A DNA stretch of 64,000 nucleotides. It comes from Tetrahymena thermophila SB210 (lineage: Eukaryota; Ciliophora; Oligohymenophorea; Hymenostomatida; Tetrahymenidae). How positions within the stretch are numbered: the first letter of the stretch is position 1; each line of letters starts with the position of its first letter. This document shows positions 25,434-38,694 of this stretch, piece after piece. The notes beneath the pieces are model-generated. The model had not been told where the DNA came from, ran no database searches, and worked only from the letters and a program-made list of their open reading frames with translations. Position numbers and translations under genes: made by a program. The stretch is taken from NCBI RefSeq assembly GCF_000189635.1, contig NW_002476358.1:262616-326615 (forward strand), read 5' to 3'.

Positions 25434-27455
25434 ATGAGCTCTTCTCTTTTTAACGACAACTCCCCAATTCAACATGACTCTCGAAAAAGCTCAAATTTAA
25501 ATTTCGATGCAGCTCAACAAACAGCATCTACAAAACAGCGTTCTTCAATGGATGACTCAGTTAATATGTAATCCAGTGCTGGAATGAAAAAATCTTCCAC
25601 TCATATTCCATAATTCTGTTTTGAACCTAAAAGTGAATTGATTTTAGAAATCGAAAGTTACATGCCTCTTTACATTGATTGTCAAAGCATAGATGCTGAA
25701 TATTTATAATGGTGCTTTGAAAGCTTAAAGCAAAAGCAGCTTGAATGCAGTCTTAAAAATGATGTTGATACACTCAATTTTATTTAACAACGCCTCTAGG
25801 TACTTGTTTATCAAAGTCCTTTACCTTAAATATCTGAACTTTTTCGCCCTCTTCTACTAGAATAGAATTGCGAAGAGTAGCGCATCAGTAGATATTTCTT
25901 AAATGAGGATTTCCCCTCTATCATTTAACTACAACACATCATTTTTAGCAATGATCATTCTCAGCCAAATGCTGTTTCATAAAAAATTTCTGACATATTA
26001 AAACGCAATTCTGATTAATTGCTAAATTCAAAATAATAAGGAATAAACAACAATTCTTCAGAAAATTTAGATATTTCAACTGAGACTTCAACTGATCCTG
26101 TCAATTAACAGGATTCATTATCTGCTGTCATTAAAGAAGAATTGCACAAGCAAAAGGTTTATTCTACTGATAACGTCAATCTTGAAGATTTGTAAAAATT
26201 GCTTACTACTATTTACAATACCTTCAACGGTAGAATACCCAATATATTTCGTCCTTTCCTCTTCTTCCCAGAGTATTTGAAAACATTTTTCACTTCTTTT
26301 GAAGAGATATTTATTGAACCATCTGCTTGGCCATACGAATCTCTTTATCAAATTGCAATGATGACTGCAAGTGCTTACGAGTGCAGTTATGTTTTCTTGA
26401 TGTTTGGAGAATTGTATTAAATTTACTAAGGTAATCCTGCTTTCTTAGATGATGGATTTGAAGCTTTAGACCCTAAAGTCAAAAAGGCTTGGGATTTGAT
26501 TTACCTTTTAAAGGAAAATCACTCTGCATAGATTCTCAATTAATAATCTTATCACAACCTTTTCAATTATTTGCTTAATTAATCTCCTGCATGGAATTAA
26601 AATGAATTAATATTTGCCTTCCTTTCAATATCTTTTGCTTAGCAACTCGTTATATTGAGTCATGGAATGGGTTTGGTTGGAGATAATGACTCTCTCTATG
26701 GATCAGGAAAGAACTCTACAAAAAATAACAATTCATTCAACTAAATTAAGGTAAATGAAAAACTCACTAATGAAGTAATTGAAATTCTCAGCAATCTTAA
26801 GCCCTTAGAATTCCACAAGGAAGAAAGTGAAATGTCCGAAGAAACTGATGTCTCTGATTTTGAGTTTATCACTTCATAAATTAATTAAACTCGCTTTAAA
26901 AAATATGTAGGTTATTCTTCTATATTTTCAAATGATTCGCCATTAGCTTAACCTCTTTTTAATTCTATTTGCTCTCCTGACAAAGTTTAAAAATCAAAGC
27001 GTGGTAGAGACCAAAATAAGCTTGCTTCGAATGTTTGCGATTGGAAAACCCATACTTCTGAATTTATTGCCCACAGAAATATAAACCTTTCAAAAACTCT
27101 TAATGAAAAATATTCTCAAATCTAAGAATTAACATTAAGAAATTTTGGATCTACCTAAGAAATCGATACTCGCATTTTCCGTGAAGCTATTTGGAATTTC
27201 TGTGAAATCACAATGGGTTATACTAAAACTGATTACAATTACAGAAAAATGAATAATCTTCTCTAAAAACCATTCCGTAATTTCTTAAAGAAAATAATCT
27301 TCAAGCCTCACGAAATCAAATTAAGCGATTTCAATACTATTCCCTACCTCTTTGAAGTACATGATATGGTTCATGTAATATTCCTTGCCTCCGAAGCAAA
27401 ATTTTATACTCAAAACATCTTTCTCTTCCACAGTCTTTCTCAGTTCCTCTAATGA
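25434..27455 (+). CDS. Sestrin homologue
   Basis: A single-exon gene of 673 residues; ATG at 25434, TGA at 27453-27455. Sestrins are stress-induced alpha-helical proteins related to alkyl hydroperoxidases that restrain TORC1 through GATOR2 in animals. The diagnostic core is at about residues 300-400: WPYESLYQIAMMTASAYECS, GNPAFLDDGFEALDPKVKKA, ILNQQSYHNLF and AWNQNELIFAFLSISFAQQL. The C-terminal part has REAIWNFCEITMGYTKTDYN and DFNTIPYLFEVHDMVH. The redox-type cysteine (C317, in ECSYVF) and the Tyr two residues on (Y319) are present, but the position of the catalytic His in human SESN2 is Phe (F324). Ser/Asn-rich insertions explain the extra length over animal sestrins (about 480-550). It stands alone between long A/T spacers. 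Confidence 0.85.
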
Positions 27456-30322
27456 GAAACTAAGAAAAGACAGCAAATAATTACCCTCTTTCTCTCTAAC
27501 TCTCTCTCTCTCTTTCACTTACTCACATACTTTGTACTAAAAATGGATTTTGAAAAAGATTGAATATTTTAAAAGAGTGTAAAAAATCTAATCAAATAAA
27601 TCATCTAAATTTCTTGTAAAGTTACTCAAAACTGCTATAACAAAAAATATCTAAATATTTACAAAAAATAATTTACTTCTGATACTTTTCAAATATATTA
27701 AAATTTTCTCAGTAACTCACTAATGCAGATTATCTCTAATTCTTATAAACTCCCACTCAACTACAACATAGAACTTTATCTTATTTTAGTCGTACTATAC
27801 AGGCTCGTTTAAAAATAACTTAATCATTTTAAGTGTCTTAAAGCATAGCCCTTAATTTAATGCCAAGCAATCCTAATTTTATACATTAATCAAATTAAAT
27901 TTATATCTAGAAAAAAAATACTTAAAGTGATTAAATTAAAACTAAACCTCATTTACTATTGTAAACAGTCACCACCACTTTAATTAAATAAATAAAAAGT
28001 TCAAAGTAGATCAAAATTTTATGCTTTACTTTAGGAAAGACCTAACCAAACTACAAAACATCCTACTTAGAATTAGATAAAAAGCTTAACAAAGAAAACA
28101 ATCTTTGAGATAGCTTAAAAAAAGAAAGGAAAACAAATAATATTTGAAAAAGTATTAGATAATAATTATAAATTATATTAATAATTAACAAAATAAAAAA
28201 TTCTTACTATTAATAATTATCGTATTTTAAAATTTAATTATAATTTAAATGTATTTTAACAAACAAAAAAAACCAACCAATAAGTACTTAAACTGTATTA
28301 TTATCATTAATTATTTATACCTAAATCTATTTGTAAACATTTCTTAACACTTAGAAAATTAAAAAAATTTACATTGTAAACACTTTTTTCTTTCTATTTT
28401 ATTTATTTATAATATTATCAAATTTTCAAATTATTAGTCCTTTTGTCTCTTTCTTTATTTCCTTATTATTAAGAATTTTAAATTTTTTGATATCTCTGCA
28501 TTCAAAAGCTAATTAAAACTTTTAACTAGACTTAACTTTTTCATCAAAGCAAATTTTTTTAAATTGATGATGCTGGAATTCGACAAAATTTTTAATTTTA
28601 TGACGCTCTCTTTATGCCACCAACCAACGTATTTTTGTGCAATTTTATCATGTTTAAAAGTGTAATTTTAAATTGATAAATAAATATTTGAATTTCAAAA
28701 ACTAAATTTGGGTATCTTATTCAAAGAACTTTTTACATATTTGTCGTCTTATAATCTAAATAGATATATTTGTTCTTTTTAATTCTTTCAGATTACAATA
28801 TATTAAAGCCTTTTTTACTCTTTCTAATTAATAAAGTGATTTAAATATATTTACAATTCTAAAAATAAGCTTTATTTGTACTATTTTTGTATTCAAAAAG
28901 TATAAAAATAATTAATTTGATATCATCGAATATTTATGTGCATCAAAAATACTTATTTACCTCAATATTATCTTAACTGGCTATTTTTCTAAGATATATA
29001 TAATAACAAATTAGTTTTTCTAATTTCTATCATCAAACAACTTTAAAATCTGTTTATCCAAATAATCAAATACAAATTGAATTTATAGAAATCAAAATTG
29101 CATTTATAATTTATATTTATTTTTAGAATTTAAAAAATAAAAAACACTGACAGATCAATATTAAATAATTTGATAAAATCAATCAGAAAAATCAACTTAT
29201 GATTTTAAATTTATTTTTTTAGGATTTTAAATATATTTTGTTTTCCTCACTCACAAATTTTAATATATAGAATATTTTTAAAGAATGCAATTAAATAAAT
29301 TTTATAAAATTACAAAATAATTGCAATAGTTTGCATTATCTAAAAAACTAAAAATTTACTTTGTAAGTTTAGCAAAATATAATTATCTATATAATTTGAA
29401 ATGAAAAATATCTAGATTAATATAATGTAGCTTTTTTTCAATTTAATAACAATCAAAATATTTTGATAATTAATTCATGTAAAAATTAAAAAAAAAATGG
29501 TAAATAACAAACTTATAAAAAGAATTTAAAATTCTAAATTAATCAAACAAACTGGATAATATAAAAAAATAATAAAATAATTTCTTGCCAATACTTTAAT
29601 TGAAATAATTATATCACATTTCAAATCTTGATTTGAAGATTTTTTATTAATTCCAAATATAAAATAATTTAGTTTGAAATAAATGCAATTGATAGATTTT
29701 ATTTAGTTAATATAATAGAAATATTACTAAACAAATTATTTTTTAAAATGATAAAAAATATGTTAAAATATAATATATTTTTTTTAAGTTACTAATGAAA
29801 ATTCAATATTTGTTTAATTAAAAATATCAATTTTAATTTTATATCTATAAATTAAAGATTTATATTTAAACATATATTGTTGGGATTTATAAAATTTTTA
29901 ATCTTATTTTATTATTAAGTCAAAATAACAATCAACTTTTTATGAATATTAAACTTTTCTTAGCAATTAATTTAAATTTATTAGCTTAATTTTTAGAATA
30001 AATCTGTAATATTTTGTAGAAAATTTAGTGAAAAATAAAATAAAAAGAATCATAAATATTCATAAAAATAATTTGATTATATATAAATAAATACTACTGG
30101 AGTTTTTAGGAAAAATTTCAGAAAATTATTAAATATATATAGAAGTACTATTTATTGCTTTTTATATTTTATAGTTAAATATTACTTAATTGACATTCTT
30201 TAAAAGTATTACCAATTTTATTAGTTTTACAAAATTTAATTTTTAATCAAACATTACATAGATATTGTTGTTAATTTTTTATATTTTTAGTTAGATATTT
30301 ATCGAGTAATAATTTACAAAAA
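27456..30322. other. Long A/T-rich intergenic region
   Basis: About 2.9 kb between two plus-strand genes. A pyrimidine-rich CT repeat (about 27485-27520) lies just after the sestrin stop, in the presumed 3' UTR. The rest is A/T-rich with no recognisable gene, RNA or repeat. Confidence 0.5.
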
Positions 30323-33300
30323 ATGGGTTCTTGCGTTAACAGGCCCAAACCGTAGCCTTAAGCTTAAGTTTAATCGTCTAAACTAATGTCAGGAGTTTTA
30401 ACTAAATAGGAATAGTTGCTGTTTAAAAATTCAAAAAATAGCACTCTAAAATTTAATGTTAAAATATCAAATATAAAAGCGAAGAATCTTCCTGTGGTAT
30501 TTATAAGCATAAAACATGGATATTTCAATAATCAAATATTTTTTCAATTATATAAAAGAATGAATCATAGGTCATGATTATATTTGCCAGTATAAAAAAC
30601 AAAATAAAAACTGGGCTTATGAGAGATACCAAAAATCCGCATGTAATTATAAATATTACATTTTTTGCAAATTATTATTTATAAAAATGAAAATTATAAA
30701 AAAATAAGTGGAAAATTAACGAAGAATTCGATTTTATTTGTGAAGCTGATAAGATGAAGAGTCTTCTTTTTGATATGGTAAATGGAATATAACAATATTA
30801 TAATCTATTTAATTATTTGTTATTTATTTAATCTTCATTACAACCTTTATAAATAAAAGTTCGTGCAAGATGAAGTAGGAAATGTTATTTCTAAAATAAC
30901 TTTAACCCTCTACCAAATAGCTACTGGTCCTGTTCATAATGATTTCTTACTTAATACTTAAGATGTAATAATTAATCTATATTGAAATTTATCATATCAT
31001 AAAATATAAAAAACCAACTTTAAAAACACTTTTTATTTATTATGATTATAGCTTACAAGAAAAGGTAGAATAACTTTTGATATAAGAATGGCATAGTTTG
31101 TCACAATGAATATATCTTGTAAAAATATGATTTGTACTATGGATGAAAATCTGTAAGATAAAGCCTACAACTTCAACCTCAAAGTCAAAGTACAGTCCTT
31201 ACTATAAATTAGTGTTTTTATGTGTAAAATTTACCTTTTTTTAATGCTTCTAAAAATAGTCACATAATTAAGATTATGAAAGCGACCATTCACCAAATTT
31301 TATAAATCCGACTTATGCTTTTTCTCATATTCCTCTGTCTGAAGAGGAAAAAGTATGCAATAATAAAAAATAATTAAATAAAAACGAAGTAGAAGAGACT
31401 GGAATTGATGTAGCAGATGAGGGAGAAAATTTTAATATGACTGAAACTTAAGAATTTGCTTAAAGAAAAGCTATTCCTAAATCTATACCAACAAAGAAGA
31501 AACAAAAAGATAAAAAGTATTTATACATTTTGCAATTTTTTATATAAATTAATTGATAAATATTAATTTGAATTATTAGACGGACAGTAATTGTTGATGT
31601 CTTAAAAGGAAAAGATAGTTTTGGTGTTAAGGATAGTGCAAAAAACATTGCATCAACTGAATCATTTAAATTAAAAGGTGTAAAAATGTAACTTGGTAAA
31701 AGCGGGTTTTCAAATATCCCTTCATCAAGCTTTAAAAAAGATGGAATATTATTGAGTGATTCCAACATTATATATCAACAATAATAAGTAGATACTTCTC
31801 ATTTTAATTCTACTTTCGAATAGCTTTTAGGCCATAAAGAGGCATCTTGGGAATTCGTTGATTAGCATGATCAATTTACTCCAGCTATTGATTTTGAAAT
31901 TTTAGCAGATGAATTCTCTTAATCATCTTTTGAACTATTATTTTGGGCTGTTACTAACCCAGAAATTGAAAACGACGTTTTCTCTAATACCTAATAACAA
32001 GATTAAAGTATGAATTTGAGTTCAAAAAAAATATTTTCATCACTTTTTGTTAAAATAAAAGATGGAAAAGCAAGTGGAATAATGAGTAAATCAAGCTTTA
32101 GAAAATCTGGAATAATTAGAATTCAAAGTAATGTTTCTGGTGGTGGTGGAGGAGGAAAAGAAGTAACAAAATTACTTTTGAAAAAACAACTTTGTTTATT
32201 TGATATTAAAAAAAGGATAAAAATAATGAAATATATGTTGATTACAAAATGCTCGGTAATGGGTATGTTTCAATGATTAGATTTTTATCACAAGATGTGG
32301 GAATTAAAATAGAAAGAGATTAAGTAATTATCAGTGAAATCAGCATTGTTGATATGAAAATATGGAATCAAGGTAAGTAAGTAGGTACTTGGAAAGGATA
32401 ATTTATTGTTACAAACTAGCCTTTCATTAGACAATTAGTTGGTGGTGTTAGAACTGAAAACGGAGTTACAAAAGCAACACAACTTTATATATAAAAAGAA
32501 AATTTAACAACATAACAATCTATTCCAAGAGAAGTAAATTTTAAACTCAAATTTGAATCGTATTTATTTTAAACAAATATTTATATTAGTTTAAAAATAT
32601 TATGTAATGTAAACTATAAATTGAAGAAAATATAATCAAGCTCTATGATAAGAGCATAACATTAAGAGAAAGATACAAAATTAATGATGAAATAAAAGCT
32701 CAACTTAAGAGAATTATTTAGTATTTGCATGTTCATTCTTCAGCAGTAAAATCAATTGAAAATAATATTTGTCTAAAATATCAACTACTTTATTTACCTA
32801 GGAATCTCCCAACCTCTACAAGAATGAAGAGGAGTTAGTTCGTGCTTAAAGTATATTAATCGAAGTAGCAAAGCATTTGCTTGAGTATGCAGACTAGGTG
32901 GACGAAATACTTAGAGAATTGTATTATGAAACTCTTATTTTGATAAATAATAGAGAGGAATTAGATCTTAGCTATATGGGTTTTGATCGAGATTAAAAAG
33001 AATAATTATTCAAAGAAATTATGTAAATAGGTGATATTAAGAAAATGGAAATTGATGAAAATTAACCAATAAAGGCAAAAAAAATTAGAATATGCCTAGC
33101 TTATGAAAGTTTTTTATATCATACTTTAGAAAAAGTTCTTTAAAAATTAGATTAAAAAGGATTTAATGACAAAGAAAGGCAATTTGTTGAAAATTTTAGT
33201 GCTTTAGCTTTTTTCCGTATTCCAGCTTTTAGGTAAATTTATAAATAGTCTTATTTAAACTATTATCCTTTTTTAGGTTTTTGCTTAAAAGATATTTTAT

Positions 33301-36184
33301 AAAAGAACTTTTGATAAATCTAAATTAAAATTTTATTCTAATCTATTAATCCTTTTTTGAGCATCAATAGTGTGTAAATTACTAATCTTAAACTGATAAA
33401 TGAGTTATACAAATTAATTATTTTGAATTCTGAACTTTTTATATTCACAGACTTGATTTAGTTTGAATGATTTTAAAATTAATACTACTTTAAGAACCTA
33501 ATAGTTGATTCAGTTTATATTACCTCAAAAAAATTTGATTTATTTTTAAACCAAATTTTACAATTTTTTAGAAATTTTTGATTTTTTAATTCAAGAATAC
33601 TTTTAATTAAATTATTTTAAATGGGTAAATTTAAATAAAATACTTGTTTGTCTCTTTAATGCAGACTAAAACTTATTATTTAAAATAAATTTATATAAGC
33701 TTAAAAACAAAAATTAAAAAAAATAAATTTTAGAAATTCAATACTTTAATAAATAGGGAAAAGCTAATAGCATGCATTCTTGATATTGAATAAAATCTAC
33801 ATTAAATGAAAGACATAGATAATTGGGTATAAGATTAAATCATCATTGATGAAGCTTAAGCTGATAAAAAAAATAAATTTCTTATGAGTTTATTTGAATG
33901 GGAATAGGATTTTTATAGGTATTTGTAAAATTAGTCTAATCATATAGAGCACAAAGATTACTTGAAAAAAACGCTTGAGAGGCAAAACTGGTAAAAAAGA
34001 TTCTAAAAGAAAGGACTAGCATTCTTTTTATTTGTAGGAGAGTGGTGTTAGTACATATAAAAATTACCAAATAACTATTCAACTTTAACATGGAGTTTTG
34101 TACCAGGATTTGTTGATATACTTAGAGCATTCTTGTATGAGATTTAAAAAAGAGATACTAAAAGCTATCCAGAAGCATTAAAAACTACATCTTTTAGCTT
34201 ATTACAACATGATGAAATTATTAACATCTATCTTCGAATCATATATGCTAAAACAAAGTAAGTATTTTAATCAGTAAATATTTTACTTTAATTGTTTTTA
34301 AAAATATATCTATCTCTATAGTATTTATGATTCAACAAATGTATTTAATGCCTTTGAGATGATTGATTAGTGGTTTAAAAAGATGCAAGAAATGCAAAAG
34401 AGACTCCCTGTTAATTTTGATTATGCATTCTTTTTTAGGGGTATAAAGTTAGTGCTGGAAGGAGATCATGCAGTTTCTATATCAAAAACATTATGGCTTT
34501 TGACTAATTGCTTTTAATTACTTCCAAGTAATAACTTAAATAAATAAAAATTTTATTTTATTTTAGAAGTATCAATTTAACTTTATTTTAGTAATTTAAA
34601 AAAGAGACATTTTAAAAGTCATATTTTCTAATATGTTTTTTAAGCTTTTTATGCACTGGTCTCCTAACGTAAGAGGTATATTTCACAATTTCTTGCTGTA
34701 TAGAGTAAATCATTTGCATAGATCTCATAAAACTTAAAACAAGCTTGAGTAATTAAATTAATTAAAAATAAGTTTGAGTTTTAAAATCTTTTTAATATTT
34801 ATTTATAGTGCTCTTAAGAAAGATTTTATGATGATCAGCTAAAAAAAGTAGATAAAAAACTAAGAAGAAATGAATAACATTATGGTAATTTTATAATTTC
34901 TTTAATTTTTTTAAGTAATTTTTATTCTAAGAATGAAATGATTTATTCTGATTACACTCGAATGATAGCTATTTTAGAAGAGGCAAATAAAAGATTAACA
35001 AAATAACTTAAGAAAAACGAATTGCTTATGGCTGTTAAAAAGAATGCTAAAACCCTTAAAATGAAGTATTTCCATAAAAAAAATCAAATGAAGAAAAAAT
35101 ATATAAGAGATAAGCTGAAAGAAGAAGGATAGCACAGTGAGGCAGGATTAAATAATTCTGTCATAGAGTCTTTAGATCTATCCATTATAACCAGAAAAGA
35201 TTCCATTCATTCAATGTAGTCCATAGGTAGACAAGAAAGCAATTTTTCTGGATTAGAATTTTTAAAATCATAAAAAGATGATGAAAAATCGGACCAAGTA
35301 AATTTAAAATTGATTAATAAAGTTGCAAAAAGAATAAACATTGTATAAAAATTCAATAAAATTCATTTATTTTTAATTGTTGTTTTTAAGAGAAGAATAA
35401 GTTAAAGTTTTCCTATTTTTTTATTACTAAATAAATAGCTTAATAGTTTATTTAGTTAAAATAAAAAAATTTTATTGTAATTTTTTAGAATAAAGAGGAG
35501 GAGAATAATAGTGATCAAGAGTAAAGTAACAACAGTATAGATAGTATTTCTAATTTAGAAAGCATTTTAAGTGATTTAAATAATCTCAGCGAAGAAGATA
35601 ATAAAAAGAAGAAATTAAATTAAAAGAGTAAAGTTGCAAGAAGGAATTCTTTGAATGCTATTACTCGTAAAGCTTCTGATATAGAAAATAATAATAATAA
35701 CAACAACTTTTTGAATGTGGATAATCAAGAACTAAAACCTATTTCTAGAAATTAAACAACAATTAGTAAAAATAATAAAAAAGAAATAGAAAAAATACTT
35801 TAAAATGAAATTAAACAGAAATAAAAGATACTTTTGAAAAAGTAAGTATAAAAAAAATACCCTCACTAGTAAGGTAATAAAGGTGGTATTAAAGTATATA
35901 GAAGGTATAGAGACTAAGATGAGAATTAAGAAAAATTAAGAATACCTAAAGATTTTCTCAAGTATCTTCCTGAATCATGGGAGGAATTCGATAAATCTAA
36001 AAAAGAGTATAATAAATGGATATAGAACTGGTACAAAGAACTCTATTCTAATGAAGATTTAACTGAAGAAGAAGTTTTATAAAAAATTTTAACTTTAAAT
36101 ATCCCAGAAATTAGTGTTAAAATTCCTAAGGATGAATCTGAAGGCTAGGGTACTTATGGTACAAATTAGGAAAACGACTGGTGA
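30323..36184 (+). CDS. Large protein with NT-C2-like N terminus and DUF1765-like core
   Basis: An intron-rich gene of about 1,460 codons. Exons that join in phase: 30323-30496, 30571-30642, 30709-30777, 30860-30964, 31052-31189, 31260-31516, 31580-32162, 32216-32533, 32641-32745, 32802-33232, 33277 to about 33369, 33757-34257, 34322-34527, 34592-34748, 34809-34884, 34932-35342 and 35489-36184. It starts MGSC, a possible N-myristoylation signal. Residues about 40-185 look like an NT-C2 (EEIG1/EHBP1-type) membrane-binding domain (KFNVKISNIKAKNLP, WKINEEFDF, ISKITLTLYQIATGP). A Gly run follows in the middle, then a helical core with FSALAFFRIPAFR, TWSFVPGFVDILRAFLYEI and LFMHWSPNVRGIFHNFLLYR, which recalls the DUF1765 family. 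The C terminus is coiled coil and charged. A role in membrane trafficking is inference. Intron ends at 33369/33757 are the least certain. Confidence 0.8.
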
Positions 36185-36795
36185 GATATATAATATATTT
36201 AAAAACAATAAAATTTTATAAACTTCTTTTATCTACTGTATCACATTTATGAAAATATTTGTATCAATTAATTCAACTTTTTTTTCTTCTAAATTTAATA
36301 TTTTTTATTAGTTATGATTAAAAAAATAATTAAAAGCAAAATAAACTAAAAAGTAAAATTAATTATTTATTTTAGCTTTCAAAATACTTTGATTTTTTTG
36401 TCAATTAATATTTTTTAGCTTTATTAATCTTTCTTTAGCAAAGAGTATAATTAAAAATATTAGTTTTAAATATTTAATTGCATACAAAACTAAATCAAAT
36501 CAATAGATTAAATTTGATAACGTAATTGTAAAATAATGATTATAAAAAATGTTTGAAGCTTAGTTTAATTAGAAAATAAAACTTATTAATTAAAAGAAAA
36601 AAAGACCAAATATATTTATTTATTTAATTAATATACTATGAAAATAGTAAACGTTTTTGATGTTATGATAAATTATCTTTTGAAAATTAAGTAAGTTATG
36701 GTGGAAGGATAAATTTATTTATTTTTTTATATAAGTCAGAAATAAATATTAAAAATTTTGTTTACAAATGTAAAATAAATAATAATTATTAATAA
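36185..36795. other. Spacer between convergent genes
   Basis: About 610 bp of A/T-rich sequence separating the 3' ends of the NT-C2/DUF1765-like gene and the exchanger gene. No gene or terminator structure is seen. Confidence 0.5.
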
Positions 36796-38694
36796 TCATT
36801 GTTTTTATTCGTCTTCTACATTTATAGAGTGTTTAATTATTCCTAATTTTTTAATTCTTTCAAGATATTCGTCTTCATCATATCCAACCTTTTCATCGTC
36901 ATCTTCTTCATTTTATTCATTAATAGTTGAATTTTTATGCTAAAATTTTTCGAAATCTACACTTGTTTTTTAAATTTTAGATTTGCCAACTTCTCCTTTA
37001 AGATTTAAAACGCTTTAACGAATTAAATTTTGGCATTTTGTATATCCATCAGGTCTCATCATTTCGTATTTATCTTCTTTAAATAATTCTTTAGAAATGA
37101 CAATTTCATCAAAATTATCATAGTAATCACGTATTAAAAATGGTTTTATATACTTAGCATTGAATCTTTAAACTTTATATTTCCATTTTGATTTGAATAA
37201 TTTCTCATCATACTCACCATGAAGTAAGGCATCAGTTATTTTCTTTTTTCTTATAGTTTCATCTTCTTGTTCTTATTACTCATGATGTTCATTTGAGTGC
37301 CCTTCTTAACCATTAATGTGTTATTCTTCTTCATTTTTATGATGTTATTCATGGCCATGACCATGACCATGACCGTGGCTTACTGGTGGTAAAGTAAGAT
37401 CTATTACCTTTGGATTAACTAATCCAAAGAAAAGAGTTGTTATAATTAAGACTCCTAACATAGTGCTATTCAGAACTTCAGAGTATTCTTCAGATTCAAC
37501 TTAGTCCATTAAAATAAATCCTAAAATACCTCTGCTTATTCCTGTCATTTAAAGGATTATCTATTCTCTCAAGCCCATTGCAAAGGTTCCTTTTTTGAAG
37601 AATAGTCTCAAAATAGAGCTCATTATAAATACAGAAATAAATCTTCCAATAAATAAAATCAGGATGACCCATCCAATTAAAGTAAAACTCCAAGCGTTTC
37701 TGTAGTAAGAAAAAGTGGTGAATCCAAGGTAAGTAAATAACATATTTTCAGCACCACTTGATAAGGTTTAAAATGTAACATTTGAGCATATCTTGGCTTT
37801 TTCAGAAAGATTATAAAAGGCATAATGTCCTATTATAATACCAGAGAATAATAAAGCTATAACTCCAGAATAATGAAAGGCTTCTACAATGCAATAAGCT
37901 GAGTAGGCACTGAGAAACAATATCAGTAGTTCATGGACAACAGTTTTATTTAAAAATTTAAAGTGTTTTAAAATAAGTGTACAACCAATTCCAAAAACGA
38001 TTCCAGCTAAAACACTAATGGATATACTTTTGAACATGATAAAGAGAATTTTAGGCACAATGCTCCATTCTAAATCCTTAACGTCTTCATCTACTAAAGT
38101 CTCAAAACTATCAAAAAGTACAAGAGAAGTTGCGTCATTTATTATACCTTCTCCAAAAATAACATGGAAAAGAATAGGGTATGAGTGATGGTCAACCATT
38201 GTAGAGGCTAAGAAACTATCTTTAGAACTTAATGCTGCACTAAATAAGGATAGATCTTTAATTCCTAATTCAACTGAAGTTACTTCATACTCTCCATCTT
38301 CACTATTTTTGCTTTAAACTTATATTTTAATCATATCATTATTACAAATAGTATTGACCAACAAAAGCATAGTCACAAAAGTTATTATTGTTCCTAGTAA
38401 CCCATAAGTAAGAATGTAAGACATATTTTTGAAAAAATGCCTCTTTTTCATCATAAACCCTTCGCTAAAAATAATAGCAGGCAAAAAAACGTAAATGAAA
38501 ACAGATTTAGAAAGAGAAGATTAATAGTTGAAACCAAAGTAAGCAACTGCAGACACTACCATACCAAGAACAATCGCAACTCCTGTCTCATGAAAGTACC
38601 TAATCTTTTTTGAAGAAAAGTAGCTACCTATAATCGATTGTATGACTAAAATCATAACTAGGTAAAATGTTCCTACTCCAAAATAGTCACTCAT
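36796..38694 (-). CDS. Na+/H+ exchanger (CPA1/NHE family)
   Basis: A single-exon gene of 632 residues. It exchanges protons for Na+ (or K+) across a membrane; which membrane cannot be told. About ten to twelve hydrophobic helices fill residues 1-430. The NHE signature FGEGIINDATSLVLFDSF lies at residues 180-197, with the transport-site Asn-Asp pair at N186-D187 and Glu at 182; it corresponds to FGESLLNDAVTVVLY of animal NHEs. YSGVIALLFSGIIIGHYAF and a late helix with MTGISRGILGFILMDQ also fit the family. The cytosolic tail begins with a His-Gly run (SHGHGHGHGHEQHH, near residues 438-451), then His/Glu-rich and acidic stretches. Start ATG is at 38692-38694; TGA at 36796-36798. It is convergent with the gene ending at 36184. 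Confidence 0.92.

Noticed and set aside
27485-27520. CT-repeat as a regulatory element
   Set aside because: A simple pyrimidine run just after the sestrin stop; nothing suggests more than a low-complexity 3' UTR.
32200-32276. Programmed -1 frameshift at the A-run
   Set aside because: A 53-bp GT...AG intron explains the frame change with normal splice sites.
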